Of a DNA stretch of 64,000 bases, positions 29,126-41,200 are shown one piece after another (the first letter of the stretch is position 1; every line of letters begins with the position of its first letter). The translations under genes and the position numbers were made by a program. Under the pieces are notes generated by a model. The model was not told where the DNA came from, ran no database searches, and was given only the letters and a program-made list of their open reading frames with translations. The DNA comes from Akkermansia muciniphila (lineage in GTDB: Bacteria; Verrucomicrobiota; Verrucomicrobiia; Verrucomicrobiales; Akkermansiaceae), in assembly GCA_945883695.1 (NCBI GenBank), contig CAMCYK010000003.1:1-64000 (forward strand). Reading direction: 5' to 3'.

Positions 29126-30874
29126 TCAGGATGAGACCGGACGCCGGCGGGACAACAAACCGCAGGCAAGGAGAATCGCGGTCGCGCCCAGCCCGCCCGG
29201 CTCAGGCACGGCGGACACGGCGGACCAGCTGAGAGATTGACCGCTCACCGCGAAGGAGCCCCAGTTGTTCGGTGCCACGGTCTTGCCATTGTAGGAATAC
29301 TGGAAGCCGCCGCTGAAGACCGAGGCCCAGTCCGAGAGGGTGGCGCTGCCATTCGCGGATTTGAAAATGTCCGTCCAGGTGCGGTCCTGGTCCCAGAAGC
29401 CGCCGGTGAAATCCTGGGTGCCGGTGAGCATGATCTTGAAGATCGCCCCGCTGCCGGCGACTGCCGTGGTGTTGACGCCGTCGTAGGCCGTGCCGCGGTT
29501 GGTTTCCGGAGCGGCCTGCGCGGTATCGATTTCCCACTTGAAGATCGACCCGCTGGAGAAGGTGGTGGTGCCGGCGACGGTGAGCACGCCCGGGCTGTTG
29601 CCGGGAGCAAGTGCGCCACCGCTGAAAATGGTGGTGTTTCCTCCGACCGCGCCGCTGCCGGCGAGAATGGCACCACTGGAGACGCCGACGGCGGAGCTGG
29701 CGGAGGTGGAGCCGTTGATGATGAGCATCCCGCCGGCCACGGTGGTCGCGCCGGTGTAGGTGTTCGCAGCGGCAAGGGTGAGCGTGCCCGCACCCTCCTT
29801 GCTCAGCGAGCCAGCCCCGCTGATGCCCCCCTGCACCTCGAAGGAACCGCCGGAAAAACCGAGCTGCCCGCCGTTGGTGGCGATCGCACCCGAGAGGATG
29901 ACTTTGCCGTCGCCGCTGTTTTCAAGAGTGGCGACCTGACCGTCGAGGCTGATGGAATTGCCAAAGGTGTTGGCGGTGCCGTTGTTCGCCGCGAGGGAAT
30001 CGAACACCACGGAAGCCGCCGAGCCGATTTCCACCCGCGCGCTGCCAAGGTTCCCCGCCTCGCCGACGGTGAGGCGGCTACCCTCGAGCACCGAGGCGGT
30101 CCCGGAAAAGATATTGCTGCCAGCCAGGCGCAGGCCACCGGCACCGGCGACCTCGATCTCCCCTGCTCCTTGGATTTTTCCGCTGTAAGTGGCTCCTTGG
30201 GCGCCTTCGTTGAAAGTCACCTTGGCCCCGGCTTCCATCAGCAGCCCGCTCCCGGCCTGGCCGGCGCTGAGAGTCTGGTCGCTGCCAGCCTGATAGATCT
30301 GCGGCGCGGCTCCGAGATCGGCGACCGCCCCTGAGAGAATCGAGCTCCCCGAATCGTCGTAGGCCCAATCCAGCACCACGCCGCCAACATCGTTGCGGGT
30401 CAGGTTCACGCGCATCCAACCGTAGTTAACGGCGTTACCGCGCAGCAGTGTGAAACCCAGATAGCCGGTCTGCCCGGCGCTGAATTGCCCCGCACCCGGC
30501 CCGAGGTGGCCGGAGTCGTCCTCGGCCCCGGAACCGCCCCAACCGGTGGCAACCTGCGAAGTAGCGCCGACGGAGGATCCCAAGGCCAGAGCCCGAATCG
30601 GGTCCTCATTGCCCGTCCCGATCCGCACCGGCTGAAAGCTGGGAGAATTGGCGATCCCGAGACCGCCGAAAAATGGATTGAGGTCCCAATTGCCGCTGGC
30701 CGACCCGCCGTTTTGGAAATCGGTGAGATCGATGAACACCCCCTCGAAATCCCGGGTGATCGAGATGTTTTGCTCCCCGCTGTAAACGATGGCGGCGCCG
30801 GCGGGGACGGCCGTGGCGCAGCCGAAAAGCGTGACCTGCCACCACTGACTCCCCGTTGGATAGGATGGTTTCAT
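29126..30874 (-). CDS. PEP-CTERM protein with autotransporter-associated beta-strand repeats
   Basis: GAGTLTLAAANTYTGATTVAGGMLIINGSTSASSAVGV repeats; C-term AVPEPGGLGATAILLACGLLSRRRPVSS. Confidence 0.85.
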   Translation of the reverse strand: MKPSYPTGSQWWQVTLFGCATAVPAGAAIVYSGEQNISITRDFEGVFIDLTDFQNGGSASGNWDLNPFFGGLGIANSPSFQPVRIGTGNEDPIRALALGSSVGATSQVATGWGGSGAEDDSGHLGPGAGQFSAGQTGYLGFTLLRGNAVNYGWMRVNLTRNDVGGVVLDWAYDDSGSSILSGAVADLGAAPQIYQAGSDQTLSAGQAGSGLLMEAGAKVTFNEGAQGATYSGKIQGAGEIEVAGAGGLRLAGSNIFSGTASVLEGSRLTVGEAGNLGSARVEIGSAASVVFDSLAANNGTANTFGNSISLDGQVATLENSGDGKVILSGAIATNGGQLGFSGGSFEVQGGISGAGSLSKEGAGTLTLAAANTYTGATTVAGGMLIINGSTSASSAVGVSSGAILAGSGAVGGNTTIFSGGALAPGNSPGVLTVAGTTTFSSGSIFKWEIDTAQAAPETNRGTAYDGVNTTAVAGSGAIFKIMLTGTQDFTGGFWDQDRTWTDIFKSANGSATLSDWASVFSGGFQYSYNGKTVAPNNWGSFAVSGQSLSWSAVSAVPEPGGLGATAILLACGLLSRRRPVSS

Positions 30875-30878
30875 GGGT

Positions 30879-31847
30879 TCACTCGGATTGCACTTTCACT
30901 CGAAAATACCTGGCCTTCCTGCCATTCACAAAAAACGGATAGGGCACGGAAACCGCCTCGATTTCGCCATCGTCCGCCAACACGGTGGGCGTCGAAGTGG
31001 AGGCCCGCCAGCTGGACAGATCACCGCTGAACTCGACAGTGTAGGTGAGGCCGACGGCGGCGTGGTTCTTGCGGCGGGCGAACACCGCACGAAAGGAGAA
31101 GCTGCTGCCGGTGCCACTGGCGAACGGCAGCGGGACGCCGCGCTCCAACAAGTTCGCCCCGCTCCAGCGGAGCATTCCGCCGCTAAATTGCACGGGATTC
31201 AGGCCAAAAGCGTATTCCTGTAAATTGTTGAGCCCGTCCGAATCCGCGTCGCTGGCGGGACCGCCGTTTTGATTTGCATCGCCGAAATGGCCGACCTGCC
31301 AAAGATCGGCCAGGCCGTCGGCGGCATAGATCCCGAAGTCGTCATCGCCGGTGTTCACGACCTGGATGGAGAGGGTTCCCGCGAGGGCCTGATAGGCAGC
31401 ACGGACCACGGCGGTGCTTGTCTGATAGACCGATCCGGCGGTGACAAGTCCTCCGCTGCTGATGCCGGCCAGGGGCCCGCTTTGCACGCTCCATGCGAGC
31501 CATTCCGCGGCGAGTGGCGCGCTCGTCCCATCATCGTACCGCAGGCTTGCCCCGAGCTGGCGGCCGGCCCGCTCATGCAGAATGATCCCGGAGTCGGCGT
31601 CATCGAGGAGCAGCTCCACGGCATCGAGCAGCTGGCCGGAGAATCCCGTGCGCAGGCGATAGTCGGGTGACGAACCCGCCTGACCGGACGCGGTGGTGGA
31701 ATTGACCTGATAGTCCTCACTGCCGGCAGCCAGGCCGCCGCCATCCCATGAGACCGGGGCAAGCTGATAGTCCGCGCTGGTCCCGGCCACCGCGGGCAGC
31801 GTGAGAAAGAACCCGAGAATCAACCCGCGCGGCCCTTGCATCTTCAT
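30879..31847 (-). CDS. Secreted hypothetical protein with C-terminal DxDSDGLxNLxEY module
   Basis: Signal peptide MKMQGPRGLILGFFLTLPAVAG; SDADSDGLNNLQEYAFGLNP... YTVEFSGDLSSW...ARYFRVKVQ. Confidence 0.6.
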   Translation of the reverse strand: MKMQGPRGLILGFFLTLPAVAGTSADYQLAPVSWDGGGLAAGSEDYQVNSTTASGQAGSSPDYRLRTGFSGQLLDAVELLLDDADSGIILHERAGRQLGASLRYDDGTSAPLAAEWLAWSVQSGPLAGISSGGLVTAGSVYQTSTAVVRAAYQALAGTLSIQVVNTGDDDFGIYAADGLADLWQVGHFGDANQNGGPASDADSDGLNNLQEYAFGLNPVQFSGGMLRWSGANLLERGVPLPFASGTGSSFSFRAVFARRKNHAAVGLTYTVEFSGDLSSWRASTSTPTVLADDGEIEAVSVPYPFFVNGRKARYFRVKVQSE

Positions 31848-34639
31848 TCCCCCAGCGCCGCTTCCAGTTTCCGCAGGCGGAGCTCCTGGGCGGAGATTTG
31901 TTGCTTCAAGGCTTGGTTTTCCCGATGCAGTTCCTGCACGGCGGCGGCGGTGTAAATGGTGAGCGGATAGGTATCCACCTGCAGGATCTCCGAGCCGTCG
32001 GGCATAGTCTCGCCGCTGCTTTTCACATCATCCGGGAAGATCCGCGCGAATTCCTGGGCGATCACGTTCGGATAGCGGCGGTCCTCAATCTCAGGGTGGG
32101 CCGCCAGGTAGTCCTGATGATAACGGAAATCCACGAGACGGACCTGATCGAGTTTCTCCAAGGCACCGGAGATCGACTCGATATCGGTCTTGATCCGGCG
32201 ATCGGAATTCGAGAGCCAGCTTCCGGCGGTGCTCTTGCTGGCATTGCCATTCACTTCCAGGGCGTTGGTGGCCGGCGAGCGCTGGATGCCGACCTTCCCG
32301 GTGAAGACGTTGTCCTGATCGAGGCGGGCGACTTGGGCCGAAACCGAATCGGAGCGCAGGGCCACGGCATGATTCGCACCGGCGGCAATCGCGGTGATCT
32401 GGGTGGCTCCCGCAGGGAAGGTGGCCTTCCCGCTGGTGGTGTCACCAGCGAATATCAAGGTGCCATCCGACTTCAGCCCGAGACTGAAACCGTAACCCGC
32501 GGCGATTCTGGTGATTCCGCTCCAACTCGCAGGAGTCGTGACCTGACCCGAGAGATCCCACCCCCAAGCCACCACCGTGCCATTGCTTTTGAGAGCGAGG
32601 CTGTGATAAGCTCCGGCGGCGATGGCCACCACTCCGGATGCTGCTTCTGCCGGCACGATGTTTTGGCCCACGCCATCGACTTCACCGCCCCGTCCCCACG
32701 CGACCACCGCACCCGCGGAAGTGAGTGCGAGTGAGTGGTCATAACCTGCAGCGATGGCAGTTACGGCGACACCGCCGAGGCTCGAGGGGAGGGTCGTCTG
32801 GCCCCAGTAATTGTCGCCCCATGCCCGCAGCGAGCCATCTCCCAGAAGTGCAAGGCTGTGATTGGCACCTGCCGCGACCTTGGCGGCGGTGTTGATGTTT
32901 GCTGGAATGGTGCATTGCCCATAAACGTTGTTTCCCCAGGCGATCAGCGTGCCGTCGCTCTTACAAACCAGATTGTGTTCAGCGCCGGCGGTGATCTCCG
33001 TGACACCCGTGGCGGTGCTTGGAACGGTGGTCTGCCCTTTGCTGTTGAGTCCCCAGGCCAGGACAGTGCCATTGTCGAGCAATGCCAGGCTGTGGGAAGC
33101 TCCGCACGCGACGTTGGCAACATTGGAGAGGCTTGGGACCGTGACTTGACCGTAGGTATTTTCGCCCCAGGCGACCACTGGCTTGAGTGGTGCGGCCACC
33201 ACGCTGGCCAGCGGAACTTGCGTGATACTGCCGGAGTCCGAGAGAACCACCGCCTTACGAGTAGGGGTGGCTGAATTGGTGGTCAGATACAGATTGGTGC
33301 CATCAAACTCCACCGAGCCGAAGACCGGCGTCGTCAGGCTGGTGCCGGCGGCCAGCCGCAGCGGGGCGGATGCACTGCTTCCCGCGGGGAGAAGCACCGT
33401 GCCGGTGAATGCGGGACTGGCCAGGTTCGCTTTGAGCTCCAGCGCCGCTTGCTGTGCCGTGGAGACCGGCTTGTTCGCATCCGCGGTGTTCGTGACGTTG
33501 CCGAGTCCCACCATCGTGGAAGTGATGCCGCCCACGGTTCCCGTGAAGGTGGGACTGGCCAGGTTCGCCTTGAGGGCAAGCGCCGTTTGCTGCGCCGTGG
33601 AGACCGGTTTGTTCGCATCCGAAGTGTTGCTCACGTTGCCGAGCCCCACCATCGCGGCGGTGATGCCATTCACGGTTCCGGTGAAGGTCGGATTGGCGCG
33701 GTTCGCTTTGAGATCGAGTGCCGCTTGCTGTGCCGTGGAGACCGGCTTGTTCGCATCCGAAGTGTTGTCCACTTTGCCGAGACCCACCATCGACTCGTCG
33801 ATGCCACGCACGGTTCCGGTGAAGGTAGGACTGGCCAGGTTCGCCTTGAGAGCAAGCGCCGTTTGCTGCGCGGTGGAGACCGGCTTGTTCGCATCCGAGG
33901 TGTTGCTCACGTTGCCGAGGCCCACCATCGCGGCGGTGATGCCGCCCACGGTTCCGGTGAAGGTCGGAGATTCCAAGGGGGCCAACAAGGCAGCGTTCCC
34001 ATGTATCTTACCAAGAGCAGAGAGAATTGAATCTCCCTCCATAAGCGTTCCTGTGCTGGATGCGAATCCAGTGAGAAACTTGCCTGTCACGACCTGGCTG
34101 GAAATCGAGGTCGCGTTCTGGGCGCCACTCACATCACCCGAGAGCAGTCCGGTAAAACGGGCGGCCTCCACAGCCTGCTCAGCGGCAACAGCGTTCTCCG
34201 CATGAAACGCATAGGGAGTGGCAGCCAGCCGCTGGTCCGGAGAAATCTGTTGAAATCCACGACTGCCATCATTGAACCAGACGCGCAGGCGGACATCATC
34301 GTGGTCCAGCGCGCTTGCAGGGAGGTCGGTCATGTTGGCCAGCGCGGAATCGCCCAGCAGGACCGCGTAGAGGCCGTTGGTGACGGACAGCATGACCGGG
34401 GAGGTTGGCGCCGCACCCGCGGTGCTGGTTCCGTCGTTGCTCCAATAGCTGATCGATCCGCTCCCATTGACCAATGCGAACTTGAACTGGCCGCTGCCAT
34501 TGAAGTTCACCCCGGCCACGGCGATGCGTCCCTGATGATTGAGCACCTGAGGCACTGCGGCACCGGACTCCAATACTCCCAGCGCCGAAAAGAAGGCGAG
34601 CAGGCTGACTTGGAAAAGATCGCGTGTTTTGAAAGTCAT
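31844..34639 (-). CDS. Tail-fibre-like secreted protein with 46-aa repeats, RCC1-like repeats and C-terminal S74 domain
   Basis: Repeats SPTFTGTVGGITAAMVGLGNVSNTSDANKPVSTAQQTALALKANLA; RCC1-like SLALLDNGTVLAWGLNSKGQTTVP; C-term NSDRRIKTDIESISGALEKLDQVRLVDFRY plus coiled coil. Confidence 0.85.
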   Translation of the reverse strand: MTFKTRDLFQVSLLAFFSALGVLESGAAVPQVLNHQGRIAVAGVNFNGSGQFKFALVNGSGSISYWSNDGTSTAGAAPTSPVMLSVTNGLYAVLLGDSALANMTDLPASALDHDDVRLRVWFNDGSRGFQQISPDQRLAATPYAFHAENAVAAEQAVEAARFTGLLSGDVSGAQNATSISSQVVTGKFLTGFASSTGTLMEGDSILSALGKIHGNAALLAPLESPTFTGTVGGITAAMVGLGNVSNTSDANKPVSTAQQTALALKANLASPTFTGTVRGIDESMVGLGKVDNTSDANKPVSTAQQAALDLKANRANPTFTGTVNGITAAMVGLGNVSNTSDANKPVSTAQQTALALKANLASPTFTGTVGGITSTMVGLGNVTNTADANKPVSTAQQAALELKANLASPAFTGTVLLPAGSSASAPLRLAAGTSLTTPVFGSVEFDGTNLYLTTNSATPTRKAVVLSDSGSITQVPLASVVAAPLKPVVAWGENTYGQVTVPSLSNVANVACGASHSLALLDNGTVLAWGLNSKGQTTVPSTATGVTEITAGAEHNLVCKSDGTLIAWGNNVYGQCTIPANINTAAKVAAGANHSLALLGDGSLRAWGDNYWGQTTLPSSLGGVAVTAIAAGYDHSLALTSAGAVVAWGRGGEVDGVGQNIVPAEAASGVVAIAAGAYHSLALKSNGTVVAWGWDLSGQVTTPASWSGITRIAAGYGFSLGLKSDGTLIFAGDTTSGKATFPAGATQITAIAAGANHAVALRSDSVSAQVARLDQDNVFTGKVGIQRSPATNALEVNGNASKSTAGSWLSNSDRRIKTDIESISGALEKLDQVRLVDFRYHQDYLAAHPEIEDRRYPNVIAQEFARIFPDDVKSSGETMPDGSEILQVDTYPLTIYTAAAVQELHRENQALKQQISAQELRLRKLEAALGE
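33419..33970 (-). repeat. Four coding tandem repeats of 138 bp (46 aa)
   Basis: Protein residues 224-407 of the 31844..34639 CDS; copies S/NPTFTGTV(x)GI...KPVSTAQQ(T/A)AL(x)LKAN(L/R)A. Confidence 0.9.
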
Positions 34640-35229
34640 GGTTTCAGCTTTGGAGGCGGAGTGCTTGGAATGCGGCCGGGTGACTGGGCACCCTGGGCGG
34701 CCGGTGCCGGTTCCGGCGCCCCCTTCGTGAAGCCACGACCGGAATCGGTGGCGTAGAGAGTGTTATCGGATTTGCTGAACATCAGGCACATGCCTCCGTG
34801 TGAGGCCCGCAGGACAGTGAAGTCCTCCGGCTTGAAGCGGAACCAGCCGGGAGCCTCGGAAACCACCGGTGCCGAGGAGGCGGGCACCAGACCGAAGGCA
34901 TTGTCATCGCGCAAATACTGGATCAACCCGGTCGAAGCACTGACGACCAGGAACCATTGCCAGCGCTCGAGACCATCGGCGTCCCGCCACTCGTGGCGCT
35001 CGGCATGCTGGATATGGTCATCGTTGCCGGGACGCCGCCAGAATGCCCGTTCGAAAATCTTTTCGGAATCCGTCACCGTATCCGTCGGAGCCCCCTGCCG
35101 CCATGCGATTGGGCCCGGCTTTTCGGGTGCGACGGTGTCCGCCAGCGGAATCCACCGGCTCAGGGCCAACCACGTGACGGCCGAAATCGCTGCGACACCG
35201 GCCAAAGCCATCTTGCGGGACGGGTTCAT
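34636..35229 (-). CDS. Hypothetical single-TM/secreted protein of giant-protein operon
   Basis: MNPSRKMALAGVAAISAVTWLALSRW; ATG at 35229 overlaps the stop of the giant gene and its own stop overlaps the next start. Confidence 0.65.
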   Translation of the reverse strand: MNPSRKMALAGVAAISAVTWLALSRWIPLADTVAPEKPGPIAWRQGAPTDTVTDSEKIFERAFWRRPGNDDHIQHAERHEWRDADGLERWQWFLVVSASTGLIQYLRDDNAFGLVPASSAPVVSEAPGWFRFKPEDFTVLRASHGGMCLMFSKSDNTLYATDSGRGFTKGAPEPAPAAQGAQSPGRIPSTPPPKLKP

Positions 35230-38200
35230 CAGTTCCCGGAGTTCGAGTAGGTGCGGAGGAAGAGTTGGATGTCCTTCACGCTCGCCGCGAAGTTGTTCAT
35301 GCCCGTTTGCTCGTCTTTGAGCAGGGTATGGGCCGGAATGACGATCTTCCATTGGCTGTTCCAGACACTGCGGCCGATGAGGCGGGCGTTGGTGAAGACG
35401 GTCGGCAGGGACCCGTCTTCGTAGATTGCGGGATCCGCCACCATCCGGAAGGCCTGGTGCTTGCGGATTACCCACGGCCGTTCGGCGAAGGTGTCGTTCG
35501 GGCCGAAGAACTGCGTGGTGTTGAAATCACTGGCTCCGAGGTTGTAGGGCAGCGGAAGAGCCTGATCGACCACCTGCCAACTGCGGATGTCGCCGGTGTC
35601 CCCCATCGGGGTGCGCATGAAATCCGAGCCGCAGGGAATCAGGTAGGCATACGGCGTCGCGCTGAGGGCGTTTGGCTGCGTGGCTTCCCCATAACTCATG
35701 CCAACGTAACCCGGCAGGGCGACGCCGACGGCGGCGATCTTGGTGGCGAAGTTGCTCTGGCTGTAGGAATGGTCTCCAGCCGCGAGATCGAGGCCGAAGA
35801 AATTCTTGCCATCCTCCACCGTGGTGCTGAAGGGAATGATGAAGCCGGGAATCGCGCTGCCGTCCGCTTTCTTCAGCCCGCGGCAGTAGGCGGCGACTTG
35901 GGGATCCGACAAGACATTGGGAACGATGTGTTGCTCGAGGGTCTGCTGCCAGGCCTCGTCTGCGGAGACCGTCTCTTCTTCAACATGGGGCAGGATTCGG
36001 AACAACTCCTGTCGCAGGGAAAACAGCGTGTTGTAGTGATCCGGATTGTTGATCCCGAGACGGGCTTCCGCGACGGCGAAGTCCGCGTTGAGCTGGGCCA
36101 TGGTGCCGGCCAGTCCGGCGTCGCCGAGCGTGCTGGTGGTGGCTTGCGGCTCGCCGCCGGTCAGATCCCCGAGCGAGCGGGAGGCGACGAGGCGGTTGAT
36201 CACCGCTTGTCCCTGCGGGGTGCCGAGCAGGCCGGTTTCGTAGTCGTAACTTTTGGCCGCGAGGTAGCTGTAGCGGCCCGCGAGGTCGAACAAGGTCCGG
36301 TATTGCACCAGCGCCTCGTTGCGGAAGGTGCGGAAGGTCAGGTCCTTGGTGCGATAGCCGTTGATCACCGAGGCGGCACGCTGGCGCAAGGTCTCGCGCC
36401 GCAGGCGAATGGTCTCTCCGGCCACCTGCAAGTTCTGGATTTTCTGCGTGGCGGTGGCGTAGGCGGTGGTCAGCTCGGTGAAGCGGGTGTACATCCCGAT
36501 GAGCTCGCGGTAGGTCTGCTCGAATTCGTACGCGGCCTGCAGTTCGTCCTGGGTGAAGCCGAGGCTCATCAGGGTGTTTTCCTTGATGAGCTCCAAGCCT
36601 CCGCCCACCGTGGCCATGAGCATGCGGGACGCCGCATAATTGGTCGCGGCCGTGGCTTTCAAAGAACCCTCCGTCGCTGCTCCTGCGAACTTGATCCCGC
36701 CACGGCCCACTGAAGTGACGTCGTTTGAGAATCCAAAGCTCAGGGGCAGCATTTCAGAAGCTCCATCCTCGATATCATCAACGAAATCCGCGCCAAATTC
36801 AGCAACCTGGCCGATGGTCTCGAGCACCGCAGCAGCGGTAGCGTTCACCACCAGACCCGTGCCAATAACCGCCGTCGTCGTTTGCTGGCCCGCATGCATG
36901 GACACCAGGCCTTTGAACGCTTCAGCCTCCCGATTGAAGCGCGTCCCCAGGTCATCCAAATCATCCCGGGCCGCCAGCAGGGCGACCTGGGCGAGTTGTG
37001 CCTCGACCAGAGCGTCCTGCAGGGCTCCGGTGTAGGGCCGCTTGCCGAGCGCGCCGCCCGGACCGACCACATCGGCGAACTGAACCCACTGGTTCGGGGT
37101 CACCTGGAAGGTCTTCTCCACGGTGTCCGGCTCACCGTCACCATTCTTATCCCCCCCTTTATAACTCTTGATCATCTCATCGATGGCTCCGCCCGTGAAA
37201 GTCTGATATTGCATCGGGTAGCGATAGGTCACGGTCACGGGCGTGGCCGTGTCGATCCAGTCGAGCGGACGGTCGATGATGTTCCAGCGGAAATAGTCCG
37301 GATCTTCATATCCCTGCGGATAGATCTTCCCGGGCCCGACATCACCGGCATAGGGGTTGCCGTAAATGTCCTTCAGTTCCTGAAGCATGGCGTATTCCTC
37401 GTCCTCGATGGCCGTCTGCTGGTCGCTGATCTGGTTCTCCTGGTTGCGCAGCAGCCGGGTCATGGTGGCGGCTTGATTGAAGGAACCGGCGGCATTGTTC
37501 AGGGCGCGCAAGGCGCGTGCCGAAATCTGCTCATAGTGGCTGGCTCCCCCGTCAACGCCTGAAAGCTCCTGGCCTTGCGAGTTGTTCCAATACGGATCCA
37601 GGTCGAAGGCGATCGCCCCCGGGGCCAGGCCCAGCGGGTTGAGGCGGTCGTTGGCGGAGTCCATGGTCGTCTGGAAGCTGAGCGCCAGGGAAGGCAGCTC
37701 GTTGAGTTCCGGCACCGTCGTGCGGTCCACAATCTGCACGCCGCTGTGATTCGGATCGTTATCCACATCCGGCAGCATTGCATTGCCGACGATCCAGTGG
37801 AAGAAGGCTCCCTGGGTCGAGCGGCTGGCGGTTTCGTCCAGCCCCTGATGCCGGACGACGGAAGTGCGGGAATTGGTCTTGCCATCCCGGAACTGCGACC
37901 AGCCGGCGTCCGGATCGTCCTGGTAGCTCTGGCGGTGGACCAACCCGAGCACCTGCTGGGCGGTGCGGCCGACGTTGGCGGCGGCGGCGGCGAACTTCCG
38001 CTCGTCCTTGTAGTCCACCGACACCGGCACGCCGAGCACCGTCACCGTCTCGGCGCTGGGCCGCCAGGTGAAATACGGGTGGGTGAGCAGCTTGTAGTAG
38101 CCCTTGAGCGCGGTGAGATAGTGACCGTAAGCATCGCCATGGCCCTGCGGGAACATGCGCTGGGCATCCGCCGCATCGACATTGCCGTTGGCGGTGCTGG

Positions 38201-41200
38201 CGCCCGCCTTTTCGCTGATGTTGTAGTTCACCGCATAGAGGGCCTCGCCGCTGTTGATGCCGCGGGTGTAGTTCCACCACAGGCGGTTGTAAGCCGGGCC
38301 TCGCGCCGTGCCGTGGGCATTGAAGTCATCCCGGCCGCGCAGCAGGGCGAGCTCCTCATCGAGCGAGCTGGCCACCTGGCCCTCGAAGGCGAAACGGCTG
38401 GTGTTGACCTCGGTCACGCTGTCCTTGTCGTCGATCGAGATCGTCGGATTGGCCCCGTCCGCGTACGCCTCGTTGCCGAGGATGGTGTAAAGGTCGTTGA
38501 GATAACCGGCGGCGAGAATGAGCGCGTTGTTGGTGGTGGCGGTGTCGAGGTCGGAGTTGATCGTGAAGCCCTTGCCGCGGTTGAGCACGGTCTCGTAAAT
38601 CTCGATCAACCCGGCGTCGTTGATGTTCTCCATGTTGAGGGCGATGTCGCCCTCCCAACGGGTGCCCGCCTGGGTGAGCAGGGAGACATCCGTGTTGATC
38701 GAGTTGCTGTAGAGATCCGACATCCGCTGGTTGAAGGGCGTGATCTTGGCGAGCACGCGCTTGATCCAGCCCTCGACGAGCATCGCATCGGTCCAGTCCG
38801 ACCAACTGCCTGCAGGGACGCTCCCCTGCGCCTTGAGCCGGTAGCTCATGGTGAAATTGACATCTCCCATCAGCACGGCGGGATTGCTGAGAACCGCAGC
38901 CGGGTCCGCCCCCACCAGAATCGAGCCGCCGAGGCTGTAGGGAGTGTTATCGGGATCGATCCAAGCGGAGCCCTGGGAGTTGTTGTCATCCGGCAGAACC
39001 GGTGCCTGGCCGCTGCTGTCGTTGAAAGCATAGCGATAGCGGAACTCGAAGTTCTCCGGCTTGCCACCGTAGTCGCCGCTGTGACGTACGGACACTTTTT
39101 CATCCAGTGGGTTGGACGAGAGCAGCACCTTGAGGTCTCCCTGGTAGAGGTCGGGCACGACCTTGATGATCTGCATCTGCACCGGATCCCCCGGATCCGT
39201 AAAGGCGCGGCCGTTGCCAAAGACCAGCGTCACATAGCCGGTGCCGTCCCCCGTGGAACTCAGGGCATAGCCGGCTACCGCCGTGTCAGGATCGGTGATG
39301 TCCGAACGCCCCATGACCGGAATCGTCTGATCCAGCCCGGTATTCACCACATACGTGTCCGGCACCGTGGCGCTCTCGCGGAAGGTCTCGAGCGTGGTCG
39401 AGAGCCCGTCGATCGCGTCATCCCACGCCGTCCTGTCCGCCGCGTCGGCAGCCGCCGGAAGGAGTGCCTTGAGAGCCGCCACATCCTGCTGGCTGAGCTG
39501 GTTGAGATTGAAATAATCTTCCGTCGCGACTTCGTCCACAAACTCGCCGATGAGCTCCAGGCGTTTCTGGAGGGCATCGTAATAGAAGCGGTTCTGGAGG
39601 TTGGGCGGCAGGCCCTGGAAGTAGGTCTTGCCGGCGTAGTCGCTGGTGCGCAGCCCCGGGGGCAGCTCGTCCATGGCCGAGGTTTTCGCGCGGATCGGAT
39701 CGTGCAAGGCCACCGACGAAGCATCCAACGTCATGGCCATCGATTGCTGGTAGAGTACTTGGGCGCTGCTCTGGCCAAGCACCTGGGGCAGGCCACCGCC
39801 GTTGGTGGAGCTGGCCTTGGCTTTGCCCAGGGTCTCGGCCATCGCCAGTTCGGGAACCACGCTGCGCTGCGCCACCGGCAGGGACGTGTCGTCCGGCCAC
39901 TTCGGCAGATAAGTGAGGGTGACCGAAGAGCCGCCGCCGGTATTCGCAATGAAAGGCTGGATGCTGCCCAGCGCAGGCTGTGCGTTCAGAGCAAGGGCGG
40001 GGAAATCGAATTCCTCCCGCTGGTTGTAGTAGAACTTCATGCCGAAGCTCGGCTGCGTGCCGACCCCCACCTCTCCCCGGTGTGGACCGCGGAACAACCA
40101 ATGCGTGCCCTTGCGGTCCTCAAAGGTGAACTTGTTGTAAGCCATGAAGAAGGCGGTGGGAACATTGCCGATTTCAACCGGAGGCAAGGTATCCGGGAGG
40201 AGCACCACTTCTTCGTTGCGCACCGATTGGTCCGGATTCTTGGGCAGCGGCAAAAGTGCCAGCGGCAGCGGCGGGGTGAGCGGAGTGCCGGCGATTTTGT
40301 TATATTGCAGCGGATAGGTGGCGGTCGCGCGGACCACCTTGGCCACCCGCATCGCCGGACGCATGTCCCCGGCATCGGTGTATTGCAGCAGGACGAACGG
40401 CTCGGAACTGGTGGCGAGATTCAAGTCATCGCGCAGGGCAAAGAGATTGCCATCGATCAGCAGGCCGTGCTCTTCGTTGGGGTTGTAGCCCGGCAGCGCG
40501 GGATCCGGCTGGCGATAGATGCTGCCGGAGGTCTGGACGGAGGTGAGTGCCGGGTTCTCCAGCCCCTTGAGCGAGGCGATCACGAGTTGCTGCGGATTTT
40601 CCGGCCAGCTCACCTGATAGCGCGCGGAGATGGCGGGAACGTAGAACGGCGCGATCTTCGTCGCGGCGGGAAAAGACACCTTCTTGAACCACCAGACGGA
40701 AAGCTGATTGCGGCCGGACAAGGCGTTGACCGGGATGATGGCTCCGGCCGCGGCACCGGGGAAACCGGCGTCGCCGAGGGGATTCACATAAGCAGCTGGG
40801 GCATAGCAATCGCCGCTGGAGATATGGCCGGCGATTTCATAACCCGGCCCGGGGGGCTCGATGCGGCTGCCGACGGAGGCCGCGGTGCGCCCGCCGGTGG
40901 TGGCGCCGACGGCCGTCGCAGGCGACCAGTCGCGCAAGCCGTCGCCATTGAGGTCGTTGAGGGTGTAAACGGCGGGTCGGCTTTCATCGATCGTCAGGGT
41001 CGCGGGATTGTCGGCGACGGCGGGCGAGCCCAGCACGTCCTCGGACTCGATCCACAAGCGCAGATACTGGGCACCCGCCACCGAGCTGAACTTGAGCAGC
41101 GAGCGGTTCCGCCGGTCCGGGCTGCTGGCCGTGAACTTGACCAGCAGGCGCTGGGAAGCCCCGTCGATCTCCGCCTCCAGCTCCGCCGGATCGTCCTGGA

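Noticed and set aside
33419-33970. Repeat array considered as CRISPR
   Set aside because: Units are contiguous 138-bp coding repeats in frame, without spacers.
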